From Acidimicrobiales bacterium (GTDB lineage: Bacteria; Actinomycetota; Acidimicrobiia; Acidimicrobiales; SZUA-35): 64,000 nucleotides of DNA. The notes under the pieces are model-generated. The model was not told where the DNA came from, searched no databases, and saw nothing but the letters and a program-made list of their open reading frames with translations. The number at the start of each line of letters is the position of its first letter. Position 1 is the stretch's first letter. A program made the translations under genes and the position numbers. The stretch lies in contig JAHDCC010000003.1 of assembly GCA_020630065.1 (NCBI GenBank), forward strand, positions 1 to 64,000, in the 5' to 3' direction. Shown here one piece after another: positions 26,349-34,740 of the stretch.

Positions 26349-29195
26349 TTATCCGGGAAGTCTAAGGGCTTCGGCGGGGACGGTCCGTCCGGCACGTATC
26401 GCCGGGAAAAGGCCTGCCAGCAACGACGCCGCCAACGCTACAACTCCTAGCGCCAACAGCCAGCCGACGGGTACTGAGAACTCGAGGTCTTCAGCGAAGG
26501 CAGTCGATTTGGTGAGCACCTGCCATGAACTGAGGATCCCCAAACCGATACCTAGTAACACTCCCTGAGAGCCTATGAAACTCGCTTCGATCAGAAAAGA
26601 GTTTCGAAGTAGCGTCGGTCCGAACCCGATCGCCCGAAGCATCCCTAACTGTTGACGACGTTCTCGAACCCCACGAATCAATACGACGCTCAGACCAGCG
26701 ATGCCGATCAGCAGGCCCAAACCTAAGAAACCCTGCAGGATCTGGATAAATGCCTCAGTCTCTGCGGCTTCGGCCTGAATGTCGTCTTCGAACGAATTGG
26801 CGTCAGCCCCGTTCTGGGCGAAGTCGGTTTCAAGCCGTTCGACAAGGTCGGTTGCGTCGAATCCGGGCGCAGCAACAATATGGTGGCGTCGTGTTGGCTG
26901 GAATTCATCGACTAAAACGTCACGTTGCTCGACCGAAAAGTACATTCCTAAGTTGGTGAGCCAATTCCAGCCGCTCAACCCGACAACGGTAACCTCTGAA
27001 CGGTTTCCATCTGCGTCCACGACCTGCATCGAATCGCCCACTTCAAAACTTAGATAGCGGGGAACGATTGCGACCGACGGGTCGGTGGCGACCTGCGCCC
27101 AAGCTTCATCATCCGAAGCGAACTCTGACGATCGGTCGGTGAGCGTGGGTGCACCATTGGCCACAAACTCAGGAGACACAAGAGTAATGAATCGTAGTTC
27201 TGAATCGGCATCATCATCGTTGGTAGCGAGCCCCGATGTCGAGTCGTCGGAGAATTCGGCATTATCGCGATCAAGAATATGAGACGCTATCAACGCAGGT
27301 CCGCTTTGTACTTCGACCGCAGCAGCGACATCAGCGCGAGAAGTGAGCTGCTCGGTATCTAACGGAGAGAGCTGGCTGGAAAGCAAGTAGAGGTCGTAGG
27401 AGCCTCCCGCCAGTGCCGTGTTTTTAGGGCCTTCCTGTTCCAAAACCGTATTTAGGACAGCCATAAATGTGACCGTGAAAATGACGAGCGCATACATCGA
27501 TACAAGCAGGGCAGTTCGTACTGGACGAGCCAGCGGGTTAGATAACCCGAGTCGCGAAGAGACCGAACCTCTGGTGACGGTCCGAATTCCTGCGATTAGC
27601 CACCGGTCGAACACAGCCATGATGCTGACAGCGAGGCCGACTAACGCAATGCCTTGGGCGAGAAAGATTTCAATGGCGGTGTCGTCGAAGGTTTCAGTCA
27701 AGATTCCGAAGACGGCTGACGCCCAAAACAGACCAAAACCGCATCCCGCTACCATCGCCAGTTTCTGTCCTACAACTCTGGTTAGAAGCGGAATAAGGCC
27801 CAAAGCAAAAAGTATCGGAGCTGCGAAGGCCACGAATTGTTGATCCGATGCGACAGCCCATCCTGCGACCGCCAGCACGGTCACTACCAGGCCGAAGATA
27901 ATGCCTCGTCGGGAGTCACCTTTAGAACGGGGGAGCACCGCATCTTTTAGGGCGGCGACAATGTTTAACTGGACGACTCTCATCGTTGTCGCCAGCACGG
28001 TAAGTTGGGAAATCGCCAGCCCGATAACGGCTCCAGAGAAAAGACTCGTGGCCTTGATCCCTAAACGAAGCTCGAAATCATCGCTGGCCCCGAACTTGCC
28101 GTCGGCAAATGAAACGATAATTGCCGCTACGGCAACGCCGACTGCTAAGCCGAGTATGGTCGCTATCAATCCGTAGATCAGCCCCTCGACCGAGAACGCT
28201 CTACGGGTGTGGCTTTTTTGAACTCCGATGGCGCGCATTGTCCCAAGGTCGACTTTGCGTTCCGCTGCTAGCATCACAAAAAGGTTGACGACTAGGAGAA
28301 CTCCAGCGGCGACACTAAAACCGCCTACGGTCGAGAATTGACTTGTCGTGTTGCTGCCGATGCGGTCGGCGCGATCGATTGTGAAACCTTTAATCCCAGA
28401 GATAGTTGCGTCTTCGCCTAAAACCGACTTTAGGAAGGTTTCGGATTGGTCGATCGTTTCAGCGCCTTCGTAGGTGCCGCCAATATTCGAAACCGCGATG
28501 GTGTCTCTAAAAGCTTCTTCAGCGTTAGGTAACGATTCGCTTAACGCATCGGTGGACACAATAATTGGAGCGAACCCGGCTATCCCGCGGCGGGGTAGCA
28601 CGGTCACTATGTTCATTTCGACGATGCTGGTTCCGGCGACCAGATTGATGGTTTGGCCACGCTCAAGGTTCAGTTCGTCAGCAAGTTCTTGGTTAATGGC
28701 GACTTCATCTTTCGCCAACGAGGTCGGGAGGTCGGCTAGACCTGACGCTGCAGGGTCATTGCCGAACTCCTTAGCGTCGGTTGGGTCGACTTCCCAGAGT
28801 AAGACTCGAGGTTCTATTTTGCCCTGTGGGTTAGCGGCATTAATTTCACCCTCACGTACCGGTAAAAGTGATTCGATCGTCTCCCCACCGTCAACGAGAG
28901 AGGTGTTTAGTAGTTCCATATCCGCGTCGATATCGTCGCTGCGGATGAGCATGTCGATGGGGCCGAGCGTGTTCTCTGCCCGGATCCGAAACGATGTCCC
29001 AAACGAGTCGCCTACCATAAACGACGCCACGATTAAAGCTGTTGCGAGCATAGAGCCAACAATGACAAGGGCGGCTTCGCCCGGTCTGCGAGCTACGTTT
29101 CGTAGCCCGATACGTCGAATACTTGGACGCAGTAACAGGTCAAACAGGATTGGGGGTATGAGCAGAGTCAGTACAACGATGGCTGCGTAGGTCAT
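26349..29195 (-). CDS. FtsX-like ABC transporter permease (duplicated, MacB type)
   Basis: A 948-residue permease with two FtsX domains. The first part has a helix (IGLRNVARRPGEAALVIVGSMLATALIVASFMVGDSFGTSF), a large exported domain of ~200 residues and a three-helix bundle (STVGGFSVAAGVLLVVNLFVMLAAERKVDLGTMRAIGVQKSHTRRAFSVEGLIYGL). The second repeats this plan (NPLARPVRTALLVSMYALVIFTVTFM ... ILQGFLGLGLLIGIAGLSVVLIRGVRERRQQLGMLRAIGFGPTLLRNSFLIEASFIG). The GMLRAIG motif in each half is diagnostic. It starts three bases after the ATPase gene, so they form one exporter, probably for lipids or peptides; the cargo is unknown. Confidence 0.92.
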   Translation of the reverse strand: MTYAAIVVLTLLIPPILFDLLLRPSIRRIGLRNVARRPGEAALVIVGSMLATALIVASFMVGDSFGTSFRIRAENTLGPIDMLIRSDDIDADMELLNTSLVDGGETIESLLPVREGEINAANPQGKIEPRVLLWEVDPTDAKEFGNDPAASGLADLPTSLAKDEVAINQELADELNLERGQTINLVAGTSIVEMNIVTVLPRRGIAGFAPIIVSTDALSESLPNAEEAFRDTIAVSNIGGTYEGAETIDQSETFLKSVLGEDATISGIKGFTIDRADRIGSNTTSQFSTVGGFSVAAGVLLVVNLFVMLAAERKVDLGTMRAIGVQKSHTRRAFSVEGLIYGLIATILGLAVGVAVAAIIVSFADGKFGASDDFELRLGIKATSLFSGAVIGLAISQLTVLATTMRVVQLNIVAALKDAVLPRSKGDSRRGIIFGLVVTVLAVAGWAVASDQQFVAFAAPILFALGLIPLLTRVVGQKLAMVAGCGFGLFWASAVFGILTETFDDTAIEIFLAQGIALVGLAVSIMAVFDRWLIAGIRTVTRGSVSSRLGLSNPLARPVRTALLVSMYALVIFTVTFMAVLNTVLEQEGPKNTALAGGSYDLYLLSSQLSPLDTEQLTSRADVAAAVEVQSGPALIASHILDRDNAEFSDDSTSGLATNDDDADSELRFITLVSPEFVANGAPTLTDRSSEFASDDEAWAQVATDPSVAIVPRYLSFEVGDSMQVVDADGNRSEVTVVGLSGWNWLTNLGMYFSVEQRDVLVDEFQPTRRHHIVAAPGFDATDLVERLETDFAQNGADANSFEDDIQAEAAETEAFIQILQGFLGLGLLIGIAGLSVVLIRGVRERRQQLGMLRAIGFGPTLLRNSFLIEASFIGSQGVLLGIGLGILSSWQVLTKSTAFAEDLEFSVPVGWLLALGVVALAASLLAGLFPAIRAGRTVPAEALRLPG

Positions 29196-29198
29196 CGA

Positions 29199-29969
29199 CT
29201 ACGACTCGGTTTCTGCACCGGTTTGGACACCTGAGGGGTCGCGTTGTTCCCCTTTGGAAGAGTCGGAACCGTCGGATGCGACTCTGCCATCTAGAACTTC
29301 TACGATGCGGTCAGCCCGATCTCCTAACGATGGGTCGTGGGTGACGATGACAACAGTCTGCCCGAACTTGTGTAAGTCGGCGAACAGGTCGACTACTGAC
29401 GCTGCGGTTGAACTGTCGAGGTTCCCGGTAGGTTCGTCCGCCCAAATCACAGCTGGGTCAGAAACTAATGCCCGGGCTATGGCGACCCGTTGTTGTTGAC
29501 CGCCTGATAGTTCACCTGGCCGGTGGTTAGCACGGTCAGCCAGATCTACTTTTTCTAGAATTTCTGTCGCTCGTTTCCGGGCCTCGCCTGGTTTGACTGC
29601 GGCTGCCAGTAACGGCAGTTCGACATTTTCTACTGCGCTCAATACGGGAATAAGGTTGAAACTTTGGAAAACGAAACCCATTCGTTTAGCCCGATGAGCT
29701 GTTCGTTTCCGATCGGATAGGGCGTGTATGTCGAGTCCGTCGACATACACGTTTCCTGAATCGATAGTGTCAATGCCCGACAGACAGTTGAGCAAAGTGG
29801 ATTTACCGTTTCCTGAGGGGCCGACGATTGCCATAAACTCACCGGCGTAAATATCGAGATTGACTCCCCGTAACGCATCGACCGTGTGATCACCGGTGCT
29901 GTAGGTCTTGGAAACGTTTCTGGCTTTGACGATCGGTTCGTTTTGCTCCCGTGTTGCCGAGCTTGACAT
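29199..29969 (-). CDS. ABC transporter ATPase (MacB/LolD type)
   Basis: An ATP-binding subunit of about 256 residues for the adjacent FtsX-like permease. Walker A is GPSGNGKST, with Asn where most relatives have Ser. The Q loop is VFQSFNLIPVLSAVENVELPLL, the signature LSGGQQQRVAIARAL, Walker B VIWADEPTGNLDS and the H loop VIVTHD. The FNLIPxLSxxENVxLP block marks the MacB/LolD family. The ATG at 29969 has a GAGGA site; a GTG at 29987 is possible. The C-terminal 25 residues are acidic and Ser-rich. Cytoplasmic; function as an exporter is inferred. Confidence 0.93.
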   Translation of the reverse strand: MSSSATREQNEPIVKARNVSKTYSTGDHTVDALRGVNLDIYAGEFMAIVGPSGNGKSTLLNCLSGIDTIDSGNVYVDGLDIHALSDRKRTAHRAKRMGFVFQSFNLIPVLSAVENVELPLLAAAVKPGEARKRATEILEKVDLADRANHRPGELSGGQQQRVAIARALVSDPAVIWADEPTGNLDSSTAASVVDLFADLHKFGQTVVIVTHDPSLGDRADRIVEVLDGRVASDGSDSSKGEQRDPSGVQTGAETES

Positions 29970-30149
29970 GTTCGAGCAGTTCCTCACTGTTTATGTTGGT
30001 AGGCATGAAAGCTACCTGCGATTTGATTTACGATGAACTCGTCTAAGGGTGGAGCATCTTCGTAGTCTGGTTGACAGGTTCATCACCGGGGCGATGTAAC
30101 AGCAATGCTGCGGTACCTGCGCTCATTCGCCGATGTTAGTCTAGGTGCG

Positions 30150-30602
30150 ATGGCCAAATTTGTCGCTTTGATTTTTGCCGCTTCGGCGATTCTGATGGTT
30201 GCGTGTACCGACGGCGGAGTTGAATCCGGCGATGGGTGGATGCTCAGCAGTGTTGAGGTCGTCCAATCCGCCGAGCGGCCAGAGGTACAAACCAACGTGT
30301 CCGACAGTGGCGTTGGGGTTTCGATTTCAGTCGAGTCAGGCAGCGGCGGGTCTGCCGAATGTGGCCTTCCAGTAATTGAGAGCTTTGGTCGAGCAGGTGG
30401 GAATTCGTCGCTTATGATGCGTCATCGTTGGCCAAGAAGAGGCTGCGCCGATGTCGGGTTTGCGGTTTTTCATCTCGTGATTTCCGATGTGGCTGAAGAG
30501 GGTACGATCGTGTCGTTTCAGCCGGAGCCTGAGGGCGTGTGCGAGCGGGCTCGGGTGTTTCCGGACGGGGTAGTAGAGCAGATGGAACCGATCGGCTGCT
30601 AG
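30150..30602 (+). CDS. Hypothetical lipoprotein
   Basis: About 150 residues with a short lipoprotein signal (MAKFVALIFAASAILMVAC, lipobox LMVAC). The exported part has four further cysteines (AECGLP, RGCAD, GVCER, PIGC-end) and ends in a Cys. I recognise no family. The ATG at 30150 is preferred because the lipobox then sits at the normal distance; the frame is open to 30105. It is 180 bases from the divergent ABC gene, and tRNA-Ala follows 81 bases later. Signal peptide and base use support a real gene, but the function is unknown. Confidence 0.65.
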   Translation: MAKFVALIFAASAILMVACTDGGVESGDGWMLSSVEVVQSAERPEVQTNVSDSGVGVSISVESGSGGSAECGLPVIESFGRAGGNSSLMMRHRWPRRGCADVGFAVFHLVISDVAEEGTIVSFQPEPEGVCERARVFPDGVVEQMEPIGC

Positions 30603-30683
30603 ACACTTGTTTGTTGATGACGTTGTCATATCAACGGTGCCGCAATCGGTAGATCTTGGTACGATCAAGTTTCCTAATTGTTA

Positions 30684-30756
30684 GGGGCTATAGCTCAGTT
30701 GGTAGAGCGCTTCCATGGCATGGAAGAGGTCAGGAGTTCAATTCTCCTTAGCTCCA
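30684..30756 (+). tRNA. tRNA-Ala (anticodon GGC)
   Basis: A 73-base cloverleaf. The acceptor stem is GGGGCTA paired with TAGCTCC (one G-T pair), D arm GCTC..GAGC, anticodon arm CTTCC-ATGGCAT-GGAAG giving anticodon GGC, and T arm AGGAG-TTCAATT-CTCCT. The discriminator base is A. CCA is not encoded (ACAAC follows). Confidence 0.96.
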
Positions 30757-30995
30757 CAACAAATCTCAAGGCCGCAGGGTTGGAATGACCTTCTTCTGCT
30801 CGATGCGGGTCCTCCAACGATGTGTAAGTCTCGTGTGCCTGCGACCCCGATAGATGTGTGGTTCCGGTTCATAGTTGACAGTGTGGCTCCGGTAGACGTG
30901 GCGTCGTTGGGTCACAGATCATGGAGTCGGATAGGTAGGGTTTTGTCGGGAAGACCCTTTGGCTGTCGTTGCTTCTGGTTAGTGTGAACGTTCCA

Positions 30996-31382
30996 ATGAC
31001 TGTCGAACAGCGCCTGCAAACTGAACGTAATATCTGGTTGACGACGGTCCGACCCGATGGACGCCCACACATTGTGCCGGTTTGGTTCGTTCATGTCCGT
31101 TCCCTGTTCTGGGTGGGGACAGGTGCTACGAGTGTCAAGACTCGAAACGTTTTGGCTAATCCTGCTGTTTCGGTTGCCTTAGAGGACGGAAACCGCCCGG
31201 TCGTAGTCGAAGGAACGGCAAAAGTCTATTTTCATGAACGTCCCGATGATGTTGCCAGAGCATTCGCCAACAAGTATGACTGGGATATTACCGTCTCGGA
31301 AGATCCAGATGTTGGTTCGGTTGTTCTATGGCAGATCGAACCAACGAAGTGGCTGTTTGGTCGCCCAGAAGAAGCAACATGA
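30996..31382 (+). CDS. PPOX-fold (pyridoxamine-phosphate-oxidase-like) flavoprotein
   Basis: A single split-barrel domain protein of about 128 residues. The sequence ERNIWLTTVRPDGRPHIVPVWFVHVRSLFWVGTGATSVKTRNVLANPAVSVALEDGNRPVVVEGTAKV is the PPOX class F420/flavin-binding fold (PDGRPHxxPVWF and KxRNLxANPxVxL). The C-terminal KWLFGRP is the usual end block. In actinobacteria such proteins bind F420, FMN or heme; the cofactor cannot be decided here. The ATG at 30996 is chosen; TTG/GTG codons upstream (30969, 30981) are in frame and no clear ribosome site decides between them. It stands alone. Confidence 0.82.
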   Translation: MTVEQRLQTERNIWLTTVRPDGRPHIVPVWFVHVRSLFWVGTGATSVKTRNVLANPAVSVALEDGNRPVVVEGTAKVYFHERPDDVARAFANKYDWDITVSEDPDVGSVVLWQIEPTKWLFGRPEEAT

Positions 31383-31573
31383 GCCTCCGGTTAACTGATG
31401 CACCTCGATTGAGGTGACGACTCCATCATTTGGGCAGCATTCTGATCTGGCTTAACCGATGGCGAGAAATGAGGTGGTTGGTGCATCGGAGGGTAGTGTC
31501 CTAATATTGCGGTCCATTGCCGCATGCTCGGTTTGTGAAGTAAACGCAGTTCACAGTCGGCAAACTTAGAGCA

Positions 31574-31843
31574 ATGAGACTTCTCGTCACAAAGCTCGCT
31601 CGTTCAACTACCGAGGCCGATCTGCAAGAACTTTTTGAATCCTGTGGACGGGTTCAGTCTTGTACCATCGTTGCCGACACCGAAACCGGTCGGTCGAAAG
31701 GGTTCGGATTTGTCGAGATGCCGAAGGTTGGCGAAGCAAAGGTAGCGGTGCGGAATTTGAATGGCGTCGAGTTAGACGGCGCTCGTATCCGGGTCAAGAA
31801 GGCGCAAGCAAAGCAGCAGGTTTCCGACTCACCTTCACTATAG
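31574..31843 (+). CDS. RRM-domain RNA-binding protein
   Basis: An 89-residue protein that is a single RNA recognition motif. RNP2 is RLLVTKL at the start and RNP1 KGFGFVEM at ~41-48; the ARSTTEADLQELFESCGRV segment and LNGVELDGARIRVKKAQ are typical. It lacks the C-terminal glycine-rich tail seen in cyanobacterial Rbp proteins. Bacterial RRM proteins are small RNA-binders, often cold- or stress-linked, but the function is mostly unknown. It is separated by ~190 bases from its neighbours on each side and is probably monocistronic. Confidence 0.87.
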   Translation: MRLLVTKLARSTTEADLQELFESCGRVQSCTIVADTETGRSKGFGFVEMPKVGEAKVAVRNLNGVELDGARIRVKKAQAKQQVSDSPSL

Positions 31844-32094
31844 ATCTCTCCGTTCTCTGCTGTTTTTTGGTGTTGTGTTCAGTTGGGTACTCTTGCCGAT
31901 AGCCCGATTGTTCCGAAATGTGGATAGATCGCCATTATTCTGGATTCCTTGATTTGGGGGGAATGCCGGAATGCCCGACTTTGGTGTATTAGAGTCTGCT
32001 GTTGCTGCGCATCAGAACCCAACTTTGGTTGCGTTGGCGCCACATAGATCGGGGTAGGCCTCAAACGCCGAACCCCTTGACCAGGAGGGGAAGA

Positions 32095-33159
32095 TTGAAT
32101 AGAAAACGTGTAGCAGTGACGTTGGCGGTGTTTGGTTTGGTGGCTTCGGCCTGTGGAGGTTCGTCTACAGCGGATGGGGGAACAGATTCCACGAGTGGAG
32201 ACAAAGTTGCCTTCTCGGATGAGAATCCGTACGGCACGGATTTTGACCCGAGTCTCAGAGCTGACAGCGAATACCAGATAGGGGTGTCGCTGCAGCAGGA
32301 AAAGGCAAACTTTTGGAAGGCAGTCAAAGAAGGTTCTGTTGACGCCGGAACTCGTACCGGAGCGCTTGAACCGGTGTTTGCTGACGGAAATAAAGACGCC
32401 GAAAAGCAGGCCGACGATGTTCGCAAGATGATCGAGGAAGGTTACGACGGGATAGTTCTCGGTGCAACTGATTCGACGGCAGCCGAGAACATTGTGACCG
32501 AGACGGCGGCAGCCGGCGTCCCGGTCATTGCGGTTGCTCTTCAGGTTGGAGACCCAGACTCCTACGGCGCTAACGCTGTTCACCCTGACACGATCGGTCT
32601 AGTTACAAATGACGACGTCGCTTTAGGGGCGACGGCGGCTGAGTTTGTTGTGCCGGTTGCGGCGCAGAAGGGGGCTCAGCTCAACATCGTGATTCTTGAA
32701 GGCACTCCCGGTGCCGCAAACACTACCTTGCGGTCGCAGGGGTTTATCGATGCGTTGGACGATAAGCAGATCGACTATCTTGTCACCGCTAGCCAGCCTG
32801 GTAACTTCGCTCGTGAGGATGGTGAAACGGCTTGTGCTGAGATGCTTTCCAGTGACGACACTATTGATTTGATCTTCTCTCAGTCGGATGAGATGACGGT
32901 TGGCTGTGTGAAGGCGCTGGAGGCCGATGGGCGAGAGTTGCCGATTGCCTCGATCGGCGGCAACGAGGAAGGTATAGCAATGGTGGCTGACGGGAGCGTT
33001 CTTGGAACGGTATGTCAGAAGCCTGCGACGATGGGGGCAGTTGCCACCCAGTTGATGGTCCGGCATCTCAACGGCGAAAATCTGGCCGGTGAAGTGTTCT
33101 TCTATCAAACCCCGGCGGTGACCGCTGACAATCTGGAAGACTGTGTGCCCGAATGGTAG
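32095..33159 (+). CDS. Sugar-type ABC transporter binding lipoprotein (copy 1)
   Basis: A 354-residue periplasmic-binding-protein-like lipoprotein (RbsB/FrcB type). The start is TTG at 32095 with a strong AGGAGGGG site; the frame is open to 32002 but that form has no signal. The signal is RKRVAVTLAVFGLVASAC, followed by a Ser/Thr/Gly linker. The two-lobe domain includes YQIGVSLQQEKANFWKAVKEG, IEEGYDGIVLGATDS, VPVIAVALQVG, IVILEGTPGAANTTLRSQGF, DLIFSQSDEMTVGCVKALE and ASIGGNEEGIAMV, like xylose/fructose/ribose binders. A close paralogue follows at 33495. It feeds the permease and ATPase at 34.7-36.8 kb. The sugar is unknown. Confidence 0.92.
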   Translation: MNRKRVAVTLAVFGLVASACGGSSTADGGTDSTSGDKVAFSDENPYGTDFDPSLRADSEYQIGVSLQQEKANFWKAVKEGSVDAGTRTGALEPVFADGNKDAEKQADDVRKMIEEGYDGIVLGATDSTAAENIVTETAAAGVPVIAVALQVGDPDSYGANAVHPDTIGLVTNDDVALGATAAEFVVPVAAQKGAQLNIVILEGTPGAANTTLRSQGFIDALDDKQIDYLVTASQPGNFAREDGETACAEMLSSDDTIDLIFSQSDEMTVGCVKALEADGRELPIASIGGNEEGIAMVADGSVLGTVCQKPATMGAVATQLMVRHLNGENLAGEVFFYQTPAVTADNLEDCVPEW

Positions 33160-33190
33160 AAGTTGGCCGTCCAGGAATTGATGTAGCTAC

Positions 33191-33227
33191 AAACCCCGCG
33201 GCGTGCATATTGCGCTGCGGGGTTTTT
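33191..33227 (+). terminator. Rho-independent terminator after binding protein copy 1
   Basis: A 13-base stem with one G-T pair (33191-33203 with 33213-33225), a 9-base loop and a TTTTT run at its end. It lies 31 bases after the stop, so the two binding-protein genes are probably transcribed separately or with read-through. Confidence 0.88.
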
Positions 33228-33239
33228 GCTTAGGTTTCC

Positions 33240-33494
33240 GAATCGGGTGGCTCAGTGTCAATATGGGCCGCAAGACACGCTGTATTTAGAAGTATTTATA
33301 GCAATATATAACTGTTTTGTTGTAGTGGATATCAATTTAATGGTGCGCAGGTAAGGGCCAGACGGCAAGCTAAAGTGTCAATATGCTGACATCCAGTCAA
33401 TATCTTGACTATTCGCCTGTGACCGTGGCAACATGAGTTCAGTCAAGACTCGTGATTTCGGTCTCGGGTCCTACCCAAACCTGGGAGGGGAAAA
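33240..33494 (+). promoter_or_regulatory. Promoter and paired operator-like sites before copy 2
   Basis: The intergenic tract from 33160 to 33494 has no gene. After the terminator it becomes AT-rich. Two related inverted repeats lie at 33377-33390 (GTCAATATGCTGAC) and 33396-33409 (GTCAATATCTTGAC), and a half-like copy GTCAATATGG at 33257. The second repeat overlaps a TTGACT hexamer (33405-33410) that fits a -35 box, with CAACAT (33429-33434) 18 bases later as a possible -10. The leader would be about 55 bases, ending in GGGAGGGG before the TTG start. A dimeric repressor or activator is likely. Confidence 0.6.
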
Positions 33495-34598
33495 TTGAGT
33501 ATGAAACGTTTAGGAGTACTGGTTGCAGTGCTCGGTCTCGTTGCTTCTGCTTGCGGAGGCTCAACAACCGACACCGATACCACCGAAGGTGAAAGCTCTG
33601 AAACCACAGCAGCAGGAACCGAAGAAACAACAACCGAAGGTGACGAAGCCGCAGCAGGCGACAGCCCATATGGTGAGGACTTCGATCCTGCACTTAAAGC
33701 TGACGACAACTACCAGATCGGTGTAGCTCTACAACAAGAGAAAGCTGCATTCTGGGGATCTGTCAAAGAAGGTTCTGTAGATGCTGGTGTTCGCGCCGCA
33801 GTCGATGAGCCATTCTTCGCAGACGGCAACGCCGACTCAACGATCCAAGAAAACCAGATCAAGAACATGATCGTCGAAGGTTACGACGGAATCGTCCTTG
33901 GTGCTACCAACTCTGAAGCGGCTGAAGCAATCGTTGCCGAAACTTCTGAGGCTGACATTCCCGTCGTAGCGGTAGCGCTGCAGGTTGGAGATCCAGCTGA
34001 ATACGGAGCAAACGCTGTTCACCCAGACACCGTTGGTCTTGTAACCAACGACGATGTGTCAATGGGTCGAGTCGCAGCTGAATTCGTTGTTCCGATTGCT
34101 GAAGAGAAGGGCGAAGCGCTTAATATCGTCATCCTCGAGGGAACCGCTGGTGCGGCTAACACTGAACTTCGTGGTCAGGGTTTCCAAGAAGGCCTAGATG
34201 AGTCTGGTGTTGAGTACGAAATCACCAACCGACAAAACGGTGATTTCAAGCGTGAATTCGCCCAGAACGCATGTCAGTCAATGCTCGCAGCAGACGACGA
34301 GATCGATCTGATCTACTCCCAGTCTGACGAAATGACCATTGGTTGTGTTGTGGCGATGAAAGACGCCGGGCGGGAAATTCCAATCGCCTCTATCGGAGGT
34401 AACGAAGAAGGAATCGCCTTGGTAGCTGACGGAAGCGTTCTTGGAACGGTATGTCAGAAGCCAGCAACCATGGGAGCTGTTGCCACCCAGTTGTTGATTC
34501 GCCATCTAAATGGAGAAGAACTCGGAACTGATCCGTTCTTCTACGCCACTCCAGCAATCACCAAAGACAACTTGGACGATTGCATCCCTGAGTGGTAA
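33495..34598 (+). CDS. Sugar-type ABC transporter binding lipoprotein (copy 2)
   Basis: A 367-residue paralogue of the previous gene, close along its whole length. It has a lipobox signal (MKRLGVLVAVLGLVASAC), a longer Glu/Thr-rich linker (~25-60) and the same two-lobe domain (YQIGVALQQEKAAFWGSVKEG, NMIVEGYDGIVLGATNS, AANTELRGQGFQEGL, DLIYSQSDEMTIGC, ASIGGNEEGIALVADGSVLG). The start is TTG at 33495 (or ATG at 33501) behind GGGAGGGG. Codon use leans to A/C-ending forms compared with copy 1, consistent with high expression; a 29-base stretch near the 3' part (34434-34462) is identical to copy 1. A strong hairpin lies between this gene and the permease. Confidence 0.93.
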   Translation: MSMKRLGVLVAVLGLVASACGGSTTDTDTTEGESSETTAAGTEETTTEGDEAAAGDSPYGEDFDPALKADDNYQIGVALQQEKAAFWGSVKEGSVDAGVRAAVDEPFFADGNADSTIQENQIKNMIVEGYDGIVLGATNSEAAEAIVAETSEADIPVVAVALQVGDPAEYGANAVHPDTVGLVTNDDVSMGRVAAEFVVPIAEEKGEALNIVILEGTAGAANTELRGQGFQEGLDESGVEYEITNRQNGDFKREFAQNACQSMLAADDEIDLIYSQSDEMTIGCVVAMKDAGREIPIASIGGNEEGIALVADGSVLGTVCQKPATMGAVATQLLIRHLNGEELGTDPFFYATPAITKDNLDDCIPEW

Positions 34599-34657
34599 AC
34601 ACCGGCTCTTCCATACGGAAGGTCTTGCACAAATAGGCTGCGCCTAGTCGCAGTTCA

Positions 34658-34693
34658 TTAGTCCGCCTCGGCCCTGTAGCCGAGGCGGACTAA
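34658..34693 (+). other. Intercistronic 15-bp hairpin
   Basis: A perfect 15-base stem (34658-34672 with 34679-34693) and a 6-base loop lie between binding protein copy 2 and the permease gene. No T run follows. Such hairpins often lift the amount of binding-protein mRNA over the membrane-protein part by blocking 3' exonuclease, or terminate some transcripts; both are inferences. Confidence 0.75.
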
Positions 34694-34740
34694 CGCCCAA
34701 ACAAACCTCGCACAAACTATCCCCAATCTGGAGGACCACT

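Noticed and set aside
28474-29190. Plus-strand ORF (238 codons) opposite the first FtsX permease
   Set aside because: It is fully antisense to a conserved permease, is Ser/Ala/Arg-rich and has no recognisable domain.
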